A stretch of DNA of 55,136 nucleotides from Candidatus Methylomirabilota bacterium (GCA_036001065.1 DASYUQ010000100.1:1-55136), one strand, 5' to 3'. Positions 1-11,296 are shown, numbered from the stretch's first letter. Made by a program: numbers and translations. The notes: generated by a model from the letters alone, not told the origin.

Positions 1-16
1 GTGATGATGGGGCTGG

Positions 17-3000
17 TCACGGCCGGCCGTTACCCGCCTGGAGGGTGCTCAGCGCGCGCAGGACGTCCTGGATCTGCAGCGGCTTGGCCAGGACGAGATC
101 CACCCCGCGCGAGGGCAGATCCTCCGGCGCCACTTCCACTCCGAATCCGCTCATCATCACCACCGGCACCTCCGGCGCCTTGGCCTTCACCGCGCGTGCC
201 ACCTGCCAGCCCGTCATGCCCGGCATCGCCAGGTCCGTGAAGACCACGTCGAATCGCTCGGCGCCGAGTCGGCCCACCGCGTCCTGGCCACTCTGCACCG
301 TCACCGCGGTGTGGCCGGCGGTGATCAGGATGTCCGCCACCACCTCTCCGACCTCTTCCTCGTCGTCCACCACCAGGCAGTGCAGCGAGGTCGCCGCCCC
401 CGCCGGCGCCGCGAGCGGTGGGGCCGATTGCTCCACCGAACCCGAAATCACGACGGGGAACAACAGGCGGAAGACCGTGCCGTGGCCCTCTTCGCTCTCG
501 ACCGTGATCCGTCCGTGGTGGCGCTGGAGAATACCATAGGCCATCGAGAGACCGAGGCCGGTCCCCTTCGGCCCCTTGGTCGTGAAGAACGGGTCGAAGA
601 TCTTCTCCCGGAGGTCCTCGGGGATCCCGACGCCGGTATCGCTCACCGCGACCTCCACCTGCCCGTCCACCACCGCCGAGCTCAGGGTGAGGACGCCGCC
701 GTCCGGCATCGCGTCGACCGCATTCAGGATGAGGTTGGTCATCGCCTCCCGTAGCTCGGCCGGATCGCCGGCCACCCGCGGCAGCGACGCGAGCTCAGAC
801 CGCACCTCGATGGCGACCCCGCGTCGGAGCGACTCCTCGCGCCACCGCGACTGGGTGATCTCCAGCGCGTCGCGCACGACCTCGTTGAGATCTACCGGCA
901 CCAGCGGCTCATCGCGGCGAATGCGGGCGAACTCCTGCAGCCGGCGCACGGTCTGGGCGCCATCCGTCGCCGAGCGCTCGATCACCTCGAGCCATTGCCG
1001 GAGCTTGGGGTCCTCGACGCGTCGGAGGAGCAGCTGGGTGCGGCCGAGGATGGCGGCCAGCAGGTTGTTGAAGTCGTGGGCCACGCCGGAGGCCATCTCG
1101 CCCAGAGCCCGCAGCTTCTCCGTGCGCACCAGGTGGTCCTGGGCCGCGGCCAGCTCGCCGTAAGCCCGGGTCCGCTCCTCGAACAGGCGCGCGCTCCGGA
1201 GCGCCAGCGCCGCCAGATCGGCGATGTTGGCGAGGAGATTCTCGTCCGCGGCCGTGAAGGCCCGCTCGGCGCTGCGCAGGGCGAGGACGCCCAGCACCCT
1301 CTCGCCCGCCCGCATGGGCACCCCCAGCCAGCAGGGAAACGCCTCGACCCCGGCCACCGCCGCCACGCCCCGGCGCGCGCACTCGCCGAGATAGTCCTCG
1401 GTTCGGATGGCGCGCCCGGTCGTCAGAATCGCCGACACCAGACCGGACCCCAGGCGATAGCGCTCGGGCAGCGCCGGATCGCGCCGGCCGTGCCGGAGGT
1501 CCAGGGGTACGTCGACCTCGTCGCCTCCCTCGGTCCGGAGGGCGATGAGCATGCTGCGCGCGTCCAGGATCCGCCCGACCTGGCTGTGGAGCGCGTCGAT
1601 GAGCGCATCCTGGTCGAGCTGGCCCGTCACGGCGCGCGCCAGCTCGTGCAGCACCGACAGCTCCTCCACCTGCCGCCGGTTCTGCTCGAAGAGCCGGGCG
1701 TTCTCCACGGCCACGCCCGCCTGGTTGGCGATCGCCTCCATGAGCGCCAGCTCGCCCGGGGAGAAGTCGCGCTGCTCCTCGCGCCAGACCGCGACGAACC
1801 CCGCGATCAGCCGCTCCTTGGCCAGGATCGGCACGAAGAGCTGGCTCCGATGGGGCGCGATCCGCGTGAGGAAGGGCGGGATCCGCGGATCGGCGTCGGC
1901 GTTGCGCGCGAACACCGCCCGCTTGGTCCGGGCGGCCTCGGCGTAGAACGGGTGCTCGAGGATCGACAGGCGCACCTCGCGGACCGCCGGCAGCCACTCC
2001 GGCGGTACGTGGTAGCCTGCCGTCGGGGCCAGCCATTCGCCGCTCCCGTCCAGCATCCAGATGCCCACCGTATCGGCGCCGATGGCCCGGGTGATCTGGC
2101 GCATGAAGTGGCGCAGCAACGGGTCGAGGTCGAGGGTGGACGACAGCGTCCGGCTGACGGCCAGCAGGGTCTCGGTCTCCTTCAGCCGCACCTCGCGCTG
2201 CCGGGCCAGCTCGGCGTTCTCGAGGGCAAGCCCGATCTGCGCGGCGACGCCCTCCAGGAGCCGGATCTCGGCGGACTCGAACCGCCGTCCGGTGCGCCAC
2301 CAGACGAGGATCAGACAGCCTCGGCTCTCGCCGCGCACGCGGGTGGGCGCCAGCATGACCGAATGCGGCGGCAGGAGCCGAACCCACCGCTGATCGAAGC
2401 GCTCGTCGTCATGGGTGTTCGGGCTCCAGATGACCCGCCCTACGCGGTACTCGTGGAGCAGGCGCGGGATGCGCTCCAGCACGATCGGATGGCTGATGAA
2501 GACCGCGCGCAGAGACCCGGGCACCCGGTAGCCGGCGAGCGGCTGGAGCGCTTCACCGCGCTCATCGAGCACGTAGGCCCCGACCATGTCGGCCCCGAAC
2601 GCCTGGCCCACCTCGCGCGCCACGCGCCGCAGCGTCTCGTCGACGGGGCCCGGCTGGGAGAGCACCTGGCCGATCGCCAGCAGCGTCGTGGTCTCCCGGA
2701 GCCGCTCCTGGGCCTCCGCGTAGAGGCGGGCGTTCTCGAGGGCCAGGGCGAGCTGGCCCGCGATGGCTGTCGCGAGATTCACCTGCCACGGCTGGAACGG
2801 GCTGACGCGCTCGCAGTAATCGAGGTTCAGCACGCCGATGACCTCGTCCTGACGGATCAGCGGCACGGCCATGTACGACTTCAGGCCGTAGGCGTCGATC
2901 CACTGCCGGGGAATCAGGTCCGTAGCCGTGGTGTCGTCGATGAGGACCGGCCGGTGGGTCTCGATGGCGCGGACGTGCGCCGGCACGTCGCCGAGCGCGC

Positions 3001-6000
3001 AGGGCGGCAACGCCGTGAAGGCGGCCCACATCTGGGGATCCCGGTGGCCGTCGGCGAACTGCGCCATGAGCGGGACGATGCGATCGCCGTCCCAGAGCTC
3101 GATCGAGCAGCGATCCACCCGGCAGACCCGGGCGATCTTGATGGCCACGCGCTTGAGCAGTTGCTTGGAATCGAGGGTCGCGGTGAGGATCTCCGCCACC
3201 TCGAGCAGCGCCCGCGTCTCCTCGAGCCGCCGGCTCGTCTCGGCATAGAGACGGGCGTGGTCGAGCGTGACGGCGGCCTGGGCGACGAAGCTCTCCAGCA
3301 GGCTCTGGTCGTCGGGGCCGAAGCTGAACGGCGCGCGGCCATTCAGCGTCAGCACGCCGAGCAGCGAGTCCTGCAGCACGATGGGTACGGCGAAGAAGCT
3401 GGTGATGCCGTGCGCCCGCGACCAGTCCCGGGCCTGGTAGCGCTCGTCGGCGAAGACGTCGGGGATGTTCAGCGGGCAGCGGTGGGCGGCCACCCAGCCC
3501 GCCGCGCCCTCGCCGAACGCCAGCGCGGCCAGCGGGAAGTCGGCCCCCAGGCGGTCGTCGGAGAAGCCGCTGATCTTGAGCGTGCGCGTGCTCTCGTCGG
3601 CGACCCAGAAGGCGACCAGCGGCGCGCCCATCAGCTCCGAGGCCGCGCAGGCGATGGTGCGGAGGACCTCGTAGATGTCGAGGGACGACGACACGATGCG
3701 GTTGACGTTGGCGAGCGTGCGGAGCCGCGCGGCCCGCACTTCCAGCGTGGCGTAGAGGCGCGCGTTCTGAATCGCCAGGGCCGCGTGGTCGGCGAGCTGC
3801 AGCAGCACGGCCTCGTGCCGGTCGGTGAAGGGCCGGGCCACGCGGTTGTCGACGTACAGGACGCCTTCCACGCGATCCCCGATGCGGATGGGGACGGCCA
3901 GCTCGGCGATGACGCCCTCCTCCCGGGCGACCGCCAGATAGTCCTTGGTGATGCGCGGGTCGCCGGCGTAGTCGTCGGTGCGGAAGGGCCGCCCGGTCAC
4001 GAGGACCTGGCCGGAGACGCCCTTGCCCGGCTCCAGCCGGAAGGCGTCGTACCGCCGATAGCGGGTGCCCACGCCGTAGCGGAAGACCATCTCGTCGGAG
4101 CCCGGCTCGCGGAGCGCGATCCGCGCCAGGTCGCTCCCGCACAGCTCCCGGGCGCCCCCGATGAGGCGCTGCAACACCGTGTCGATGTCGAGCGAGGCGT
4201 TGATCGTCCGCGCCAGCTCGGCGATCACCTCCGCCTCCCGGCGCCGCTGCTCGGTCTCGTCGTGGAGCCGGGCGTTCTCGATGGCAATGGCGGCCTGGGT
4301 GGCGAGGGATTCCAGAACGGCCAGGTCGTCGGCCGAAAACGGCGCCGCGCCGGTCCCGCGACGGGACATGTTGATGACGCCGAGCACCCGATCGCGAAGG
4401 ATCAGCGGATGCGCCATCAGGCGAGTGAAGCCGACGGCGACGAATCGCTCGAGCGCGTACGGCGACGCCGCGTAGTCGTTGACGACGAGCCCCCGCCGCT
4501 CCTGAGCGCAGGCGCCCACGAGGCCGTGCCCGAACGGGACGCGACGATCGAAGAGCGCGTGCTCGCTCCAGGCGGACGGCGTCAGCCGGCGCTCCTCCTC
4601 GACCAGATAGATCACACCGTCGGCACCGAAGAGCCGGCCGGCGCGATCGACGATGAGCTGGAGCAGGCGGTCGAGGTTGAGCTCGGCCGCGAACTCCCCC
4701 TCCACCTCCGCCAGGACCTCGACCTGGGCCCGCCGCGCCGTCTCCAGCGCGAACAGGCGCGCGTTCTCGAGGGCCCGGGTCGCCTGATCGGCGAAGGCCT
4801 GGGCCAGCCTGATGTCCTGCTCCTCGAAGATCCGGCCCGCTCGATCCCCCACGCCGAGCGCGCCGATCACCCGATCGTGAACCCGCAGCGGCACCGCCAG
4901 AACCGCCCGAAAGGGCGCCTGCTCGATCTGGGCTCGGACCTCGGGCGGGAGCGACACCCCGGGATCGTTCAGCAGATCCCTCGTCACCACGGCCCGCCGC
5001 TCCCGCACGGCGAGCCCGCTCACGCCGGTCTCCTTCGGAAGGGCGATGCTCCGCGGGAAAGCCGGACCGACGTCGCCGGAGACCGCCATCGCCACCAGGG
5101 CGCCCGAGGCGGGCTCCAGGCGGTACACGACGGACGCCTGCGCCGCCAGCAACCCACGGACGTTGTCAGCGACGCGCTGGGCGACGACGTCGGGATCCAG
5201 AGTCTCGGAGAGCAGGCGCTCGACGTCGGCGAGCGCGGCCATGCGCTCGGCCTGACGGCTCGCCTCGCGGTGGAGGCGCGCGTGCTCCAGGGCGATGGCG
5301 GCCTGCCCGGCGAACGCCTCGGCCAGCTCCCGATCGCGCGCGGTGAAGGGGTGGCGCGCGCGGAAGGTGAAGACGCCGATGATCCGCTCCCCGGCGCGCA
5401 GCGGCACGCCCAGGTAGGTCGTGTAGCCCAGACGCGCGTCCGCCGCCCGATGCTCGGGCACCATCTCCGGCACCTCGGCGACGTCGGCGGCGATCGTCCG
5501 CCCTTCCCGGACGACCCGGCCGCTGAAGCTCTCCCCCACCTTGATGCGCGGGCGGAGCATCGTCTGGGCGGCGGTGCCCGCCAGGCCCGCCAGCACCAGC
5601 TCGTCGCCCTCCACGAGCCGGAAGCCCGCGTTGTCGACGTCGAGGAGCCGCGCGGCCTCTTCGGCGATGGCCCGGAGCAGCGCGTCGGCGGATTCCGCTG
5701 CGCCGATCTTCTTGTTGATCTCCAGCAGCGCCGCCAGTTGGGCCCCGTGGATCGTCTCGTCCTCGAAGCGCCGCGCGCTGTCGAGGTCATCGGCGGTGGC
5801 CGACGTCCGCCTCGCCGTCCGGCCCGTGAGGCAGGCCGCAGCCACCACCGCCGCGACGGCGACGGCCAGCGAGCCGAGCAGCCAGCCCCGCAGCCGCTCG
5901 CGCTCGGCCCGGTACGCCGCCTCGGGGACCAGGGCCCAAAGCCCGGCGATCGGACCGAGCGGCCGCAGCGCCCAGGGCTCGCCCGCGATCTCGACGGTCC

Positions 6001-6700
6001 CCGTGCGGGCGGCCGCCGCCCAGCCGTCGGCCGGCGCCTCCGCGCGGGTGGCGCCGAGCAGCCGGTCCCCCGCCAGCGCCACAACGGCCGGCCGCGCCGC
6101 CACGCTGCCCAGCGGGCGCTCGAGCCGCGCCAGCCGGCGGCCGACGATCGCCGCGCCGGCGGGCGCACCGCCGGCCCCGCGGATCGGGGCGGCGGCCAGG
6201 AGATACGCCCGCCCGTCGATAACGTGAAAGACGACCCTCGGCGCGGCGACCGGGGCCAGATCGGGGACGGATGCGCGGGGCAGTGCCGGCACCTGGACGA
6301 GGGTGCCGCCGCGGGCATCCAGCACGAGCAGGAGATCGGCGAGGCGCTCGACCGTGAGCGCGATCATGCGCGCCGAGGCCCCGCGCGCCAGCGTCGCCCA
6401 CTGGCCTTTGACGGCGCCCTCGACGACGGCGGCATCCTGGGCGAGGATCCGGGCCTCGCGCAGGAGCGCCTCTTGCGCCTCCTCGACGACCTCCCGGGCG
6501 GCGGCGACGGCCTGGGCGACGAGCGTGGCCTGGCGCTCCTCGAGCTGCCGGAACAGGGCGGCGGCGCCGAGGCCCCAGAGCCCGGCGAGCACGATGAGGA
6601 TCGCCGCCGGCCGAGCGAGAGGCGCCAGCGTGATCGCGGGCCTCAGCGGCGCTCGCCGACGCGGTGGAGCTTCAAGAGGTTGGTCGTGCCCGTCACCCAC
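17..6700 (-). CDS. Hybrid histidine kinase with nine tandem GAF domains and a receiver domain
   Basis: A 2227-residue membrane sensor kinase. A first membrane helix (about residues 25-48), an extracytoplasmic sensor region and a second helix (about 275-297) are followed by nine consecutive GAF domains (about 315-1815). Each GAF ends in a helix like ALENARLY. The kinase core has the H box [11 protein letters not shown] box [14 protein letters not shown], and G boxes DTGVGIPE and [14 protein letters not shown]-terminal receiver begins [11 protein letters not shown] and has the phospho-acceptor Asp in [13 protein letters not shown]. It should pass a small-molecule or redox signal to its receiver and perhaps to unseen partners. 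The GTG start at 6700 overlaps the end of pyruvate kinase by 58 bp; a start a few dozen codons downstream is possible. The ligand cannot be inferred. Confidence 0.93.
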   Translation of the reverse strand: MGDGHDQPLEAPPRRRAPLRPAITLAPLARPAAILIVLAGLWGLGAAALFRQLEERQATLVAQAVAAAREVVEEAQEALLREARILAQDAAVVEGAVKGQWATLARGASARMIALTVERLADLLLVLDARGGTLVQVPALPRASVPDLAPVAAPRVVFHVIDGRAYLLAAAPIRGAGGAPAGAAIVGRRLARLERPLGSVAARPAVVALAGDRLLGATRAEAPADGWAAAARTGTVEIAGEPWALRPLGPIAGLWALVPEAAYRAERERLRGWLLGSLAVAVAAVVAAACLTGRTARRTSATADDLDSARRFEDETIHGAQLAALLEINKKIGAAESADALLRAIAEEAARLLDVDNAGFRLVEGDELVLAGLAGTAAQTMLRPRIKVGESFSGRVVREGRTIAADVAEVPEMVPEHRAADARLGYTTYLGVPLRAGERIIGVFTFRARHPFTARDRELAEAFAGQAAIALEHARLHREASRQAERMAALADVERLLSETLDPDVVAQRVADNVRGLLAAQASVVYRLEPASGALVAMAVSGDVGPAFPRSIALPKETGVSGLAVRERRAVVTRDLLNDPGVSLPPEVRAQIEQAPFRAVLAVPLRVHDRVIGALGVGDRAGRIFEEQDIRLAQAFADQATRALENARLFALETARRAQVEVLAEVEGEFAAELNLDRLLQLIVDRAGRLFGADGVIYLVEEERRLTPSAWSEHALFDRRVPFGHGLVGACAQERRGLVVNDYAASPYALERFVAVGFTRLMAHPLILRDRVLGVINMSRRGTGAAPFSADDLAVLESLATQAAIAIENARLHDETEQRRREAEVIAELARTINASLDIDTVLQRLIGGARELCGSDLARIALREPGSDEMVFRYGVGTRYRRYDAFRLEPGKGVSGQVLVTGRPFRTDDYAGDPRITKDYLAVAREEGVIAELAVPIRIGDRVEGVLYVDNRVARPFTDRHEAVLLQLADHAALAIQNARLYATLEVRAARLRTLANVNRIVSSSLDIYEVLRTIACAASELMGAPLVAFWVADESTRTLKISGFSDDRLGADFPLAALAFGEGAAGWVAAHRCPLNIPDVFADERYQARDWSRAHGITSFFAVPIVLQDSLLGVLTLNGRAPFSFGPDDQSLLESFVAQAAVTLDHARLYAETSRRLEETRALLEVAEILTATLDSKQLLKRVAIKIARVCRVDRCSIELWDGDRIVPLMAQFADGHRDPQMWAAFTALPPCALGDVPAHVRAIETHRPVLIDDTTATDLIPRQWIDAYGLKSYMAVPLIRQDEVIGVLNLDYCERVSPFQPWQVNLATAIAGQLALALENARLYAEAQERLRETTTLLAIGQVLSQPGPVDETLRRVAREVGQAFGADMVGAYVLDERGEALQPLAGYRVPGSLRAVFISHPIVLERIPRLLHEYRVGRVIWSPNTHDDERFDQRWVRLLPPHSVMLAPTRVRGESRGCLILVWWRTGRRFESAEIRLLEGVAAQIGLALENAELARQREVRLKETETLLAVSRTLSSTLDLDPLLRHFMRQITRAIGADTVGIWMLDGSGEWLAPTAGYHVPPEWLPAVREVRLSILEHPFYAEAARTKRAVFARNADADPRIPPFLTRIAPHRSQLFVPILAKERLIAGFVAVWREEQRDFSPGELALMEAIANQAGVAVENARLFEQNRRQVEELSVLHELARAVTGQLDQDALIDALHSQVGRILDARSMLIALRTEGGDEVDVPLDLRHGRRDPALPERYRLGSGLVSAILTTGRAIRTEDYLGECARRGVAAVAGVEAFPCWLGVPMRAGERVLGVLALRSAERAFTAADENLLANIADLAALALRSARLFEERTRAYGELAAAQDHLVRTEKLRALGEMASGVAHDFNNLLAAILGRTQLLLRRVEDPKLRQWLEVIERSATDGAQTVRRLQEFARIRRDEPLVPVDLNEVVRDALEITQSRWREESLRRGVAIEVRSELASLPRVAGDPAELREAMTNLILNAVDAMPDGGVLTLSSAVVDGQVEVAVSDTGVGIPEDLREKIFDPFFTTKGPKGTGLGLSMAYGILQRHHGRITVESEEGHGTVFRLLFPVVISGSVEQSAPPLAAPAGAATSLHCLVVDDEEEVGEVVADILITAGHTAVTVQSGQDAVGRLGAERFDVVFTDLAMPGMTGWQVARAVKAKAPEVPVVMMSGFGVEVAPEDLPSRGVDLVLAKPLQIQDVLRALSTLQAGNGRP

Positions 6701-8070
6701 ATCGGTGAGCCGGAGATGATGACGATCACGTCGTTGGTCCGCACCGAGCCGTCGCCCAGCAGCGTGGCCTCCACCTCCTCGATCATCTCGTCCGTCGTCT
6801 CCACCTTGCGGATCAAGCGCGACGAGACGCCCCAGGAGAGCGCGAGTCGTCGCTGGACCTCCACGAAGGGCGTGAGCGCGATGATCGGGACGTCCGGGCG
6901 CTCCTGGGAGATCAGGCGCGCCGAGAACCCCGACTGCGTGAAGGCGACGATGGCGCGGGCGCCGAGGACGTGGGCCGCCGTGGCCGCCGCGTCCGAGATC
7001 GCCTCGGGGAAGCCGACGCCCTCCCGGTGACGGCGGGGCCGCTCGCCCCGGAGCACCGCTTGTTCGGCGCGCTCGGCGATCCGCGCCATCACCTGCACGG
7101 CCTCGACCGGGTAGCGGCCGGTGGCCGTTTCGGCCGATAACATGATCGCGTCGGCGCCGTCGAATATCGCTGTCGACACATCAGAGACTTCCGCGCGAGT
7201 TGGCCGGAGATGCGTGACCATGGACTCGAGCATCTGCGTGGCCACGATCACCGGGACCTTCGCCGCCCGCGCCTGCCGGATGACCTCTTTCTGGATGTGG
7301 GGCACCTCTTCCAGCGGCACGTCGAGGCCGAGGTCGCCCCGGGCCACCATGACCGCGTCCACCATGGTGAGGATGCCGGAGAGTTTGGCGATCACCTCCT
7401 GGCGCTCGAGCTTGGCGACGATCGGCAGATTGGCCCCCTGCTCGTGCAGGAACTTCCGGACCTCGCCGATGTCCGCGGCCGAGCGCACGAAGGAGATGGC
7501 GACGAAGTCGATGCCCTGCCGGATGCCGAAGCGCAGATCCTCCTTGTCCTTCTCGGTGAGACACGACACGGGCAGCGGCACGTGGGGTAGCGAGATCCCC
7601 TTGTGATCGCTGACGCGCCCGCCCGCGGTGACGCGACAGCGCACCCCGTCCGCCGTCGTCTCCTCGACCTGGAGCTGGATCAGGCCGTCGTCCATCCAGA
7701 TCTGGTCGCCCGGGCGCACCTCCTTCAGGTACTCCGGATGCGAGACCGACGCGCGCTCGGCGGTGCCGACGACCGGGTGGGCCGTCAGCGTGAAGACCTC
7801 GCCCCCCTCCAGGTCGACGCGCCCGCCGCCCCCGACACCGAAGGTTCCCAGCCGGACCTTCGGGCCTTGCAGGTCCTGGAGGATGGCGACCGGGCGGCTC
7901 CAGCGCTCCGCGCCCTGGCGAATCCTCCGGACGACCTCGGCGTGCTCGGCGTGGGTGCCGTGGGAGAAGTTGAGCCGGGCCACGTCCATACCGGCGGCAG
8001 CGAGCTGCTCCAGCCGCTCGGCGCTGCTGCTGGCGGGCCCGATGGTGCAGATGATCTTTGTGCAACGCAT
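6643..8070 (-). CDS. pyk: Pyruvate kinase
   Basis: A 475-residue pyruvate kinase, the final ATP-forming step of glycolysis (phosphoenolpyruvate + ADP to pyruvate + ATP), cytosolic. It opens with KIICTIGPASSS and has the substrate-loop motif RLNFSHG, DLQGPKVRLG before the B domain, and the active-site signature around IVAKLERQEVI with the catalytic Lys. The Mg-binding segment MVARGDLGLD follows, and the C-terminal domain is full length. The ATG at 8070 lies about 10 bp from a family 1 palindromic repeat that separates it from uvrA upstream. The 3' end overlaps the sensor kinase start, so the two may be co-transcribed. Confidence 0.97.
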   Translation of the reverse strand: MRCTKIICTIGPASSSAERLEQLAAAGMDVARLNFSHGTHAEHAEVVRRIRQGAERWSRPVAILQDLQGPKVRLGTFGVGGGGRVDLEGGEVFTLTAHPVVGTAERASVSHPEYLKEVRPGDQIWMDDGLIQLQVEETTADGVRCRVTAGGRVSDHKGISLPHVPLPVSCLTEKDKEDLRFGIRQGIDFVAISFVRSAADIGEVRKFLHEQGANLPIVAKLERQEVIAKLSGILTMVDAVMVARGDLGLDVPLEEVPHIQKEVIRQARAAKVPVIVATQMLESMVTHLRPTRAEVSDVSTAIFDGADAIMLSAETATGRYPVEAVQVMARIAERAEQAVLRGERPRRHREGVGFPEAISDAAATAAHVLGARAIVAFTQSGFSARLISQERPDVPIIALTPFVEVQRRLALSWGVSSRLIRKVETTDEMIEEVEATLLGDGSVRTNDVIVIISGSPMWVTGTTNLLKLHRVGERR

Positions 8071-8078
8071 GTCGCTTC

Positions 8079-8154
8079 ATCGGAGGGGGCGGACGTTACG
8101 GCCCCCTCCGAAGCCTCCCCCTAGGGTTGCGCCGGCAGAGCCGGCGCTCGAAGC
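8079..8154 (-). repeat. Family 1 double-hairpin repeat, copy a
   Basis: Two palindromes: a long arm pair CGGAGGGGGC / GCCCCCTCCG at 8081-8110 and a short one GCGCCGGC / GCCGGCGC at about 8130-8148, joined by a CCTCCCC spacer. On the minus strand it reads short hairpin first. It lies between uvrA and pyk and overlaps the uvrA 3' end. Other copies are near 18.1, 19.6, 20.2, 28.7, 33.3 and 50.5 kb (two). Confidence 0.85.
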
Positions 8155-10913
8155 ATGTTCTTCAGGAACTGGCCGGTGTAGGACCGGTCGGCCTGGCGGG
8201 CGATCGCCTCGGGCGTGCCCGCGGCGACGAGGCGGCCGCCCTCGTCGCCCCCCTCCGGGCCCAGGTCGATGATCCAGTCCGCGGTCTTGATGACGTCCAG
8301 GTTGTGCTCGATGATCACGACGGTATTGCCCTGGTCGACGAGCCGGTTGAGCACGTCGAGCAGCTTCTGGATGTCGGCGAAGTGCAGGCCGGTCGTCGGC
8401 TCGTCGAGGATGTAGAGCGTGCGCCCGGTGGCGCGGCGGCTCAGCTCCGTGGCCAGCTTCACCCGCTGGGCCTCCCCGCCCGAGAGCGTCGTGGCCGATT
8501 GGCCCAGCCGGATGTAGTCCAGCCCCACTTCGTTCAGGGTCTCCAGCTTGGACTTGATCACCGGCACGGCATCGAAGAACTCCAGCGCCTCGCGGACGGT
8601 CATGTCCAGCACGTCGGCGATGGACTTGCCCTTGTAGTGGATCTCCAGCGTCTCGCGGTTGTAGCGCCGGCCCTTGCAGACGTCGCACGTCACGTAGACG
8701 TCGGGCAGGAAATGCATCTCGATCTTGACGAGCCCGTCGCCCTGGCACGCCTCGCACCGGCCGCCCTTGACGTTGAACGAGAACCGGCCGGGCGGATAGC
8801 CGCGCATGCGCGCGTCGGGCGTACGCGCGAAGAGCGTCCGGATGAAGGTGAAGACGCCCGTGTAGGTCGCAGGGTTCGAGCGGGGCGTGCGCCCGATGGG
8901 CGACTGGTCGATGTCCACCACCTTGTCGAGGTGCTGGGCGCCCTCGATCCGGTCGTGGGCGCCCGGCCGCTCGTGCGCCCGATGGAGCATCTGGGCGAGC
9001 GCCCGGAAGAGGATGTCGTTCACGAGGGTCGACTTGCCCGAGCCCGACACGCCGGTGATGCACGTGAACGTGCCCAGGGAAATCTTCACCGGTTCGCCCT
9101 TGAGGTTGTGCTCCCGCGGGTTGTGGATCGTGAGGAACGCGCCGCTGCCCTTCCGGCGCTGCGCGGGCACGGGAATGGTGAGCGCCCGGCTCAGGTAGCG
9201 GCCGGTCAGCGAAGCCGCGTTGGCCATGATCTCGTCGGGCGTGCCCACCGCGACCAGGTGGCCGCCCAGCTCGCCCGCCCCTGGCCCCAGGTCGATGATG
9301 TAGTCGGCGGACCGGATCGTCTCCTCGTCGTGCTCGACGACCAGGACCGTGTTGCCCAGGTCGCGCAGGCGCTTGAGGGTGTCCAGCAGTCGCCGGTTGT
9401 CGCGCTGGTGCAGGCCGATGGACGGCTCGTCGAGGATGTAGAGGACGCCCACCAGGCTGGAGCCGATCTGGGTGGCCAGACGAATGCGCTGGCCCTCGCC
9501 GCCCGAGAGCGTCCCCGCGGGGCGGTCGAGCGTCAGATAGTCGAGCCCGACGTCCCGGAGGAAGCCCAGCCGCTCGCGGATCTCCTTGAGCACCCGGCGG
9601 GCGATGACGACCTCCCGCTCGGTCAGCCTGAGCGCCTCGAAGAACGCCGCGGCCTCCTTGATCGTGAAGCTCACGACGTCGGCGATGGACCGGCCGGCGA
9701 TCCTGATGCCCAGCGACTCGCGCCGGAGCCGGGAGCCGCCGCAGTCGGGGCAGCGCCGCTCGGCCATGAACTGCTCGATCTGGCGCCGCGCGTCCTCGGA
9801 CTCGGTCTCGCGGTACCGCCCCTCGAGCACCCGGACGACGCCCTCGAAGCCGTCCGGCTCGCCGTGCAGCACGAGATCGCGCACCGACTTCTTGAGCGTC
9901 TTCCAGGGGGCGTCCAGGGAGAACCGGTACCGCCGGGCCAGCACCTGGAGCGTCTGCCTGAAGTACGGCGACTCGCGCCCGGCCCAGGGGGCCAGCGCCC
10001 CGTCCTTCAGCGAGCGCTCGGGGTTGGGCACGAGCCGCTCGGGGTCGATCTCCCAGCGCGTCCCGATACCTGCGCACGCCTCGCACGCGCCGTACGGGCT
10101 GTTGAACGAGAACATGCGGGGCGAGACCTCCGGCAGGGAGATGCCGCACTCCGCGCAGGCCAGGCGCTCCGAGAAGACCATCCGCTCGCCGCCCTCGAGC
10201 GCCTCGACCTGGACGACGCCGTCGGCGAGCCGGAGGGCCGTCTCCAGCGAGTCGGCCAGCCGTGAGCCCACCGTCTCGCGCACGATCAGGCGATCGACGA
10301 TGACCTCGATCGTGTGCTTGCGGTTCTTGTCGAGCTCGATCTCCTCGGCGAGCTCGCGCACGACGCCGTTGACGCGCACGCGCGAGTAGCCCTGGCGCCT
10401 CAGATCGAAGAAGAGCTTCTTGTACTCGCCCTTCCGGCCGCGGACCACCGGGGCCAGGATGAGGAGCCGCGTTCCCGCCGGCTGGGCCAGGACCCGGTCG
10501 ACCATCTGCTGGACGGTCTGGGCCGAGATCACGCGCCCGCAATTCGGGCAGTGGGGCACGCCGATGCGGGCGAAGAGGACGCGCAGGTAGTCGTAGATCT
10601 CGGTGACGGTGCCGACGGTGGACCGCGGATTGCGCGACGTCGTCCTCTGCTCGATGGAGATCGCCGGCGAGAGGCCCTCGATGGAGTCGACCTCGGGCTT
10701 CTCCATCTGTTCGAGGAACTGGCGGGCGTACGCGGAAAGCGATTCCACGTAACGCCGCTGGCCCTCGGCGTAGATCGTGTCGAACGCCAGCGACGACTTG
10801 CCGGAGCCGCTGAGCCCCGTGATGACGACGAGCTGATCGCGCGGGATCTCGAGATCGATGCTCTTGAGGTTGTGCTCCCGCGCCCCGCGGATGACGATGC
10901 GGTCGCTCGCCAT
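8121..10913 (-). CDS. uvrA: UvrABC excision nuclease subunit A
   Basis: A 930-residue UvrA, the damage-recognition ATPase of nucleotide excision repair. The first Walker A is [14 protein letters not shown] and the second [13 protein letters not shown]; each half has a Q-loop and an LSGGE signature. Zinc-binding cysteine pairs are visible (CAECG...CEAC, and CEACQGDG...CDVC), along with the interaction-domain segment near CPNCGRV. Length is normal for the family. The last codons (RAPALPAQP) and the TAG stop come from a family 1 repeat, so the extreme C-terminus is not conserved UvrA sequence. ATG at 10913; only a weak Shine-Dalgarno is seen. Confidence 0.98.
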   Translation of the reverse strand: MASDRIVIRGAREHNLKSIDLEIPRDQLVVITGLSGSGKSSLAFDTIYAEGQRRYVESLSAYARQFLEQMEKPEVDSIEGLSPAISIEQRTTSRNPRSTVGTVTEIYDYLRVLFARIGVPHCPNCGRVISAQTVQQMVDRVLAQPAGTRLLILAPVVRGRKGEYKKLFFDLRRQGYSRVRVNGVVRELAEEIELDKNRKHTIEVIVDRLIVRETVGSRLADSLETALRLADGVVQVEALEGGERMVFSERLACAECGISLPEVSPRMFSFNSPYGACEACAGIGTRWEIDPERLVPNPERSLKDGALAPWAGRESPYFRQTLQVLARRYRFSLDAPWKTLKKSVRDLVLHGEPDGFEGVVRVLEGRYRETESEDARRQIEQFMAERRCPDCGGSRLRRESLGIRIAGRSIADVVSFTIKEAAAFFEALRLTEREVVIARRVLKEIRERLGFLRDVGLDYLTLDRPAGTLSGGEGQRIRLATQIGSSLVGVLYILDEPSIGLHQRDNRRLLDTLKRLRDLGNTVLVVEHDEETIRSADYIIDLGPGAGELGGHLVAVGTPDEIMANAASLTGRYLSRALTIPVPAQRRKGSGAFLTIHNPREHNLKGEPVKISLGTFTCITGVSGSGKSTLVNDILFRALAQMLHRAHERPGAHDRIEGAQHLDKVVDIDQSPIGRTPRSNPATYTGVFTFIRTLFARTPDARMRGYPPGRFSFNVKGGRCEACQGDGLVKIEMHFLPDVYVTCDVCKGRRYNRETLEIHYKGKSIADVLDMTVREALEFFDAVPVIKSKLETLNEVGLDYIRLGQSATTLSGGEAQRVKLATELSRRATGRTLYILDEPTTGLHFADIQKLLDVLNRLVDQGNTVVIIEHNLDVIKTADWIIDLGPEGGDEGGRLVAAGTPEAIARQADRSYTGQFLKNMLRAPALPAQP

Positions 10914-10922
10914 AACCCGTTC

Positions 10923-10951
10923 ATTGTGACAGGCGACGTTGAAAATGGCAA
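10923..10951 (-). promoter_or_regulatory. Putative sigma-70 promoter of uvrA
   Basis: On the minus strand TTGCCA (10946-10951) and CACAAT (10923-10928) are separated by 17 bp just upstream of the uvrA start codon. The fit is moderate and the implied leader would be very short. No LexA-like box was recognised. Confidence 0.4.
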
Positions 10952-11163
10952 CGCGCGTGCGGAGTTACGCAGCGTCACAACCACGCCGCCCGCCCCCGCT
11001 CCACCCTCCCTGCCGTTGTCGCTCTGGCATCTGGAGTGTCCGAAAACAGGACGCTCTGACCACACAAGCCGAAGACTCCCGTCGCCATTCGCCGACGACC
11101 GCGTGACGGCCAAGGTCCGGAATGAGCGCGCTTCTTGACGACCGGACCGCCAGGAAGAGCGGC
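10952..11163. other. Divergent intergenic region, first part
   Basis: This is the upstream part of the 474-bp gap between uvrA and the riboswitch-controlled gene. I see no gene or repeat in it. It could hold an activator site for the sigma-54-type promoter immediately downstream, but I cannot identify one. Confidence 0.4.
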
Positions 11164-11179
11164 AGGCACGGTCCTTGCG
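11164..11179 (+). promoter_or_regulatory. Putative sigma-54 (RpoN) promoter
   Basis: The sequence AGGCACGGTCCTTGCG matches the sigma-54 core (TGGCACG, four bases, TTGC). The invariant GG (11165-11166) and GC (11177-11178) are separated by exactly 10 bp. Transcription would start near 11190, about ten bases before the first stem of the riboswitch. No convincing sigma-70 promoter was found in this gap on the plus strand. A sigma-54 promoter would need an enhancer-binding activator, which I do not see here. Confidence 0.6.
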
Positions 11180-11199
11180 TCCGTGCACGCCGGTACAGG

Positions 11200-11285
11200 C
11201 CTTCTCGACAAGAGCAAACCCGTCGCGAGGCGGGGACGCAAAGCCACGGGTCAGGCCAGGCACCTGACGGCCGGGTTACCGAAGG
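11200..11285 (+). promoter_or_regulatory. GEMM-I cyclic dinucleotide riboswitch, A20 (cGAMP-type) variant
   Basis: All GEMM-I landmarks are present: GCAAACC at 11214-11220, a stem closed by a GCGA tetraloop (11225-11228), GGGACGCAAAGCC, a second stem GTCAGG / CCTGAC, and the terminal GGGTTACCGA. P1 is CCTTC (11200-11204) with GAAGG (11281-11285). The ligand-contacting base equivalent to G20 of the Vibrio Vc2 RNA is A (11213, in AAGAGCAAACC). A at this place marks the Geobacter riboswitches selective for 3',3'-cGAMP. The downstream coding gene is MlaC-like. The expression platform (11286-11387) has no obvious terminator; control could be at translation. Confidence 0.88.
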
Positions 11286-11296
11286 AAGGGCTAGAG

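Noticed and set aside
995-7030. A 2011-codon open frame on the plus strand opposite the sensor kinase
   Set aside because: It is a product of high GC codon bias antisense to a clear multidomain kinase; its translation is Arg/His/Gly-rich with no domain.
8058-10265. A 735-codon plus-strand frame opposite uvrA
   Set aside because: Shadow of uvrA in the complementary frame; no start context and no domain.
11135-11163. Sigma-70 promoter beginning TTGACG before the riboswitch
   Set aside because: No acceptable -10 hexamer at 16-18 bp; the sigma-54 match just downstream is far better.
11200-11285. Plain c-di-GMP-I riboswitch
   Set aside because: The fold is the same, but the ligand-contact base is A instead of G; I therefore prefer the cGAMP-type variant, while dual binding stays possible.
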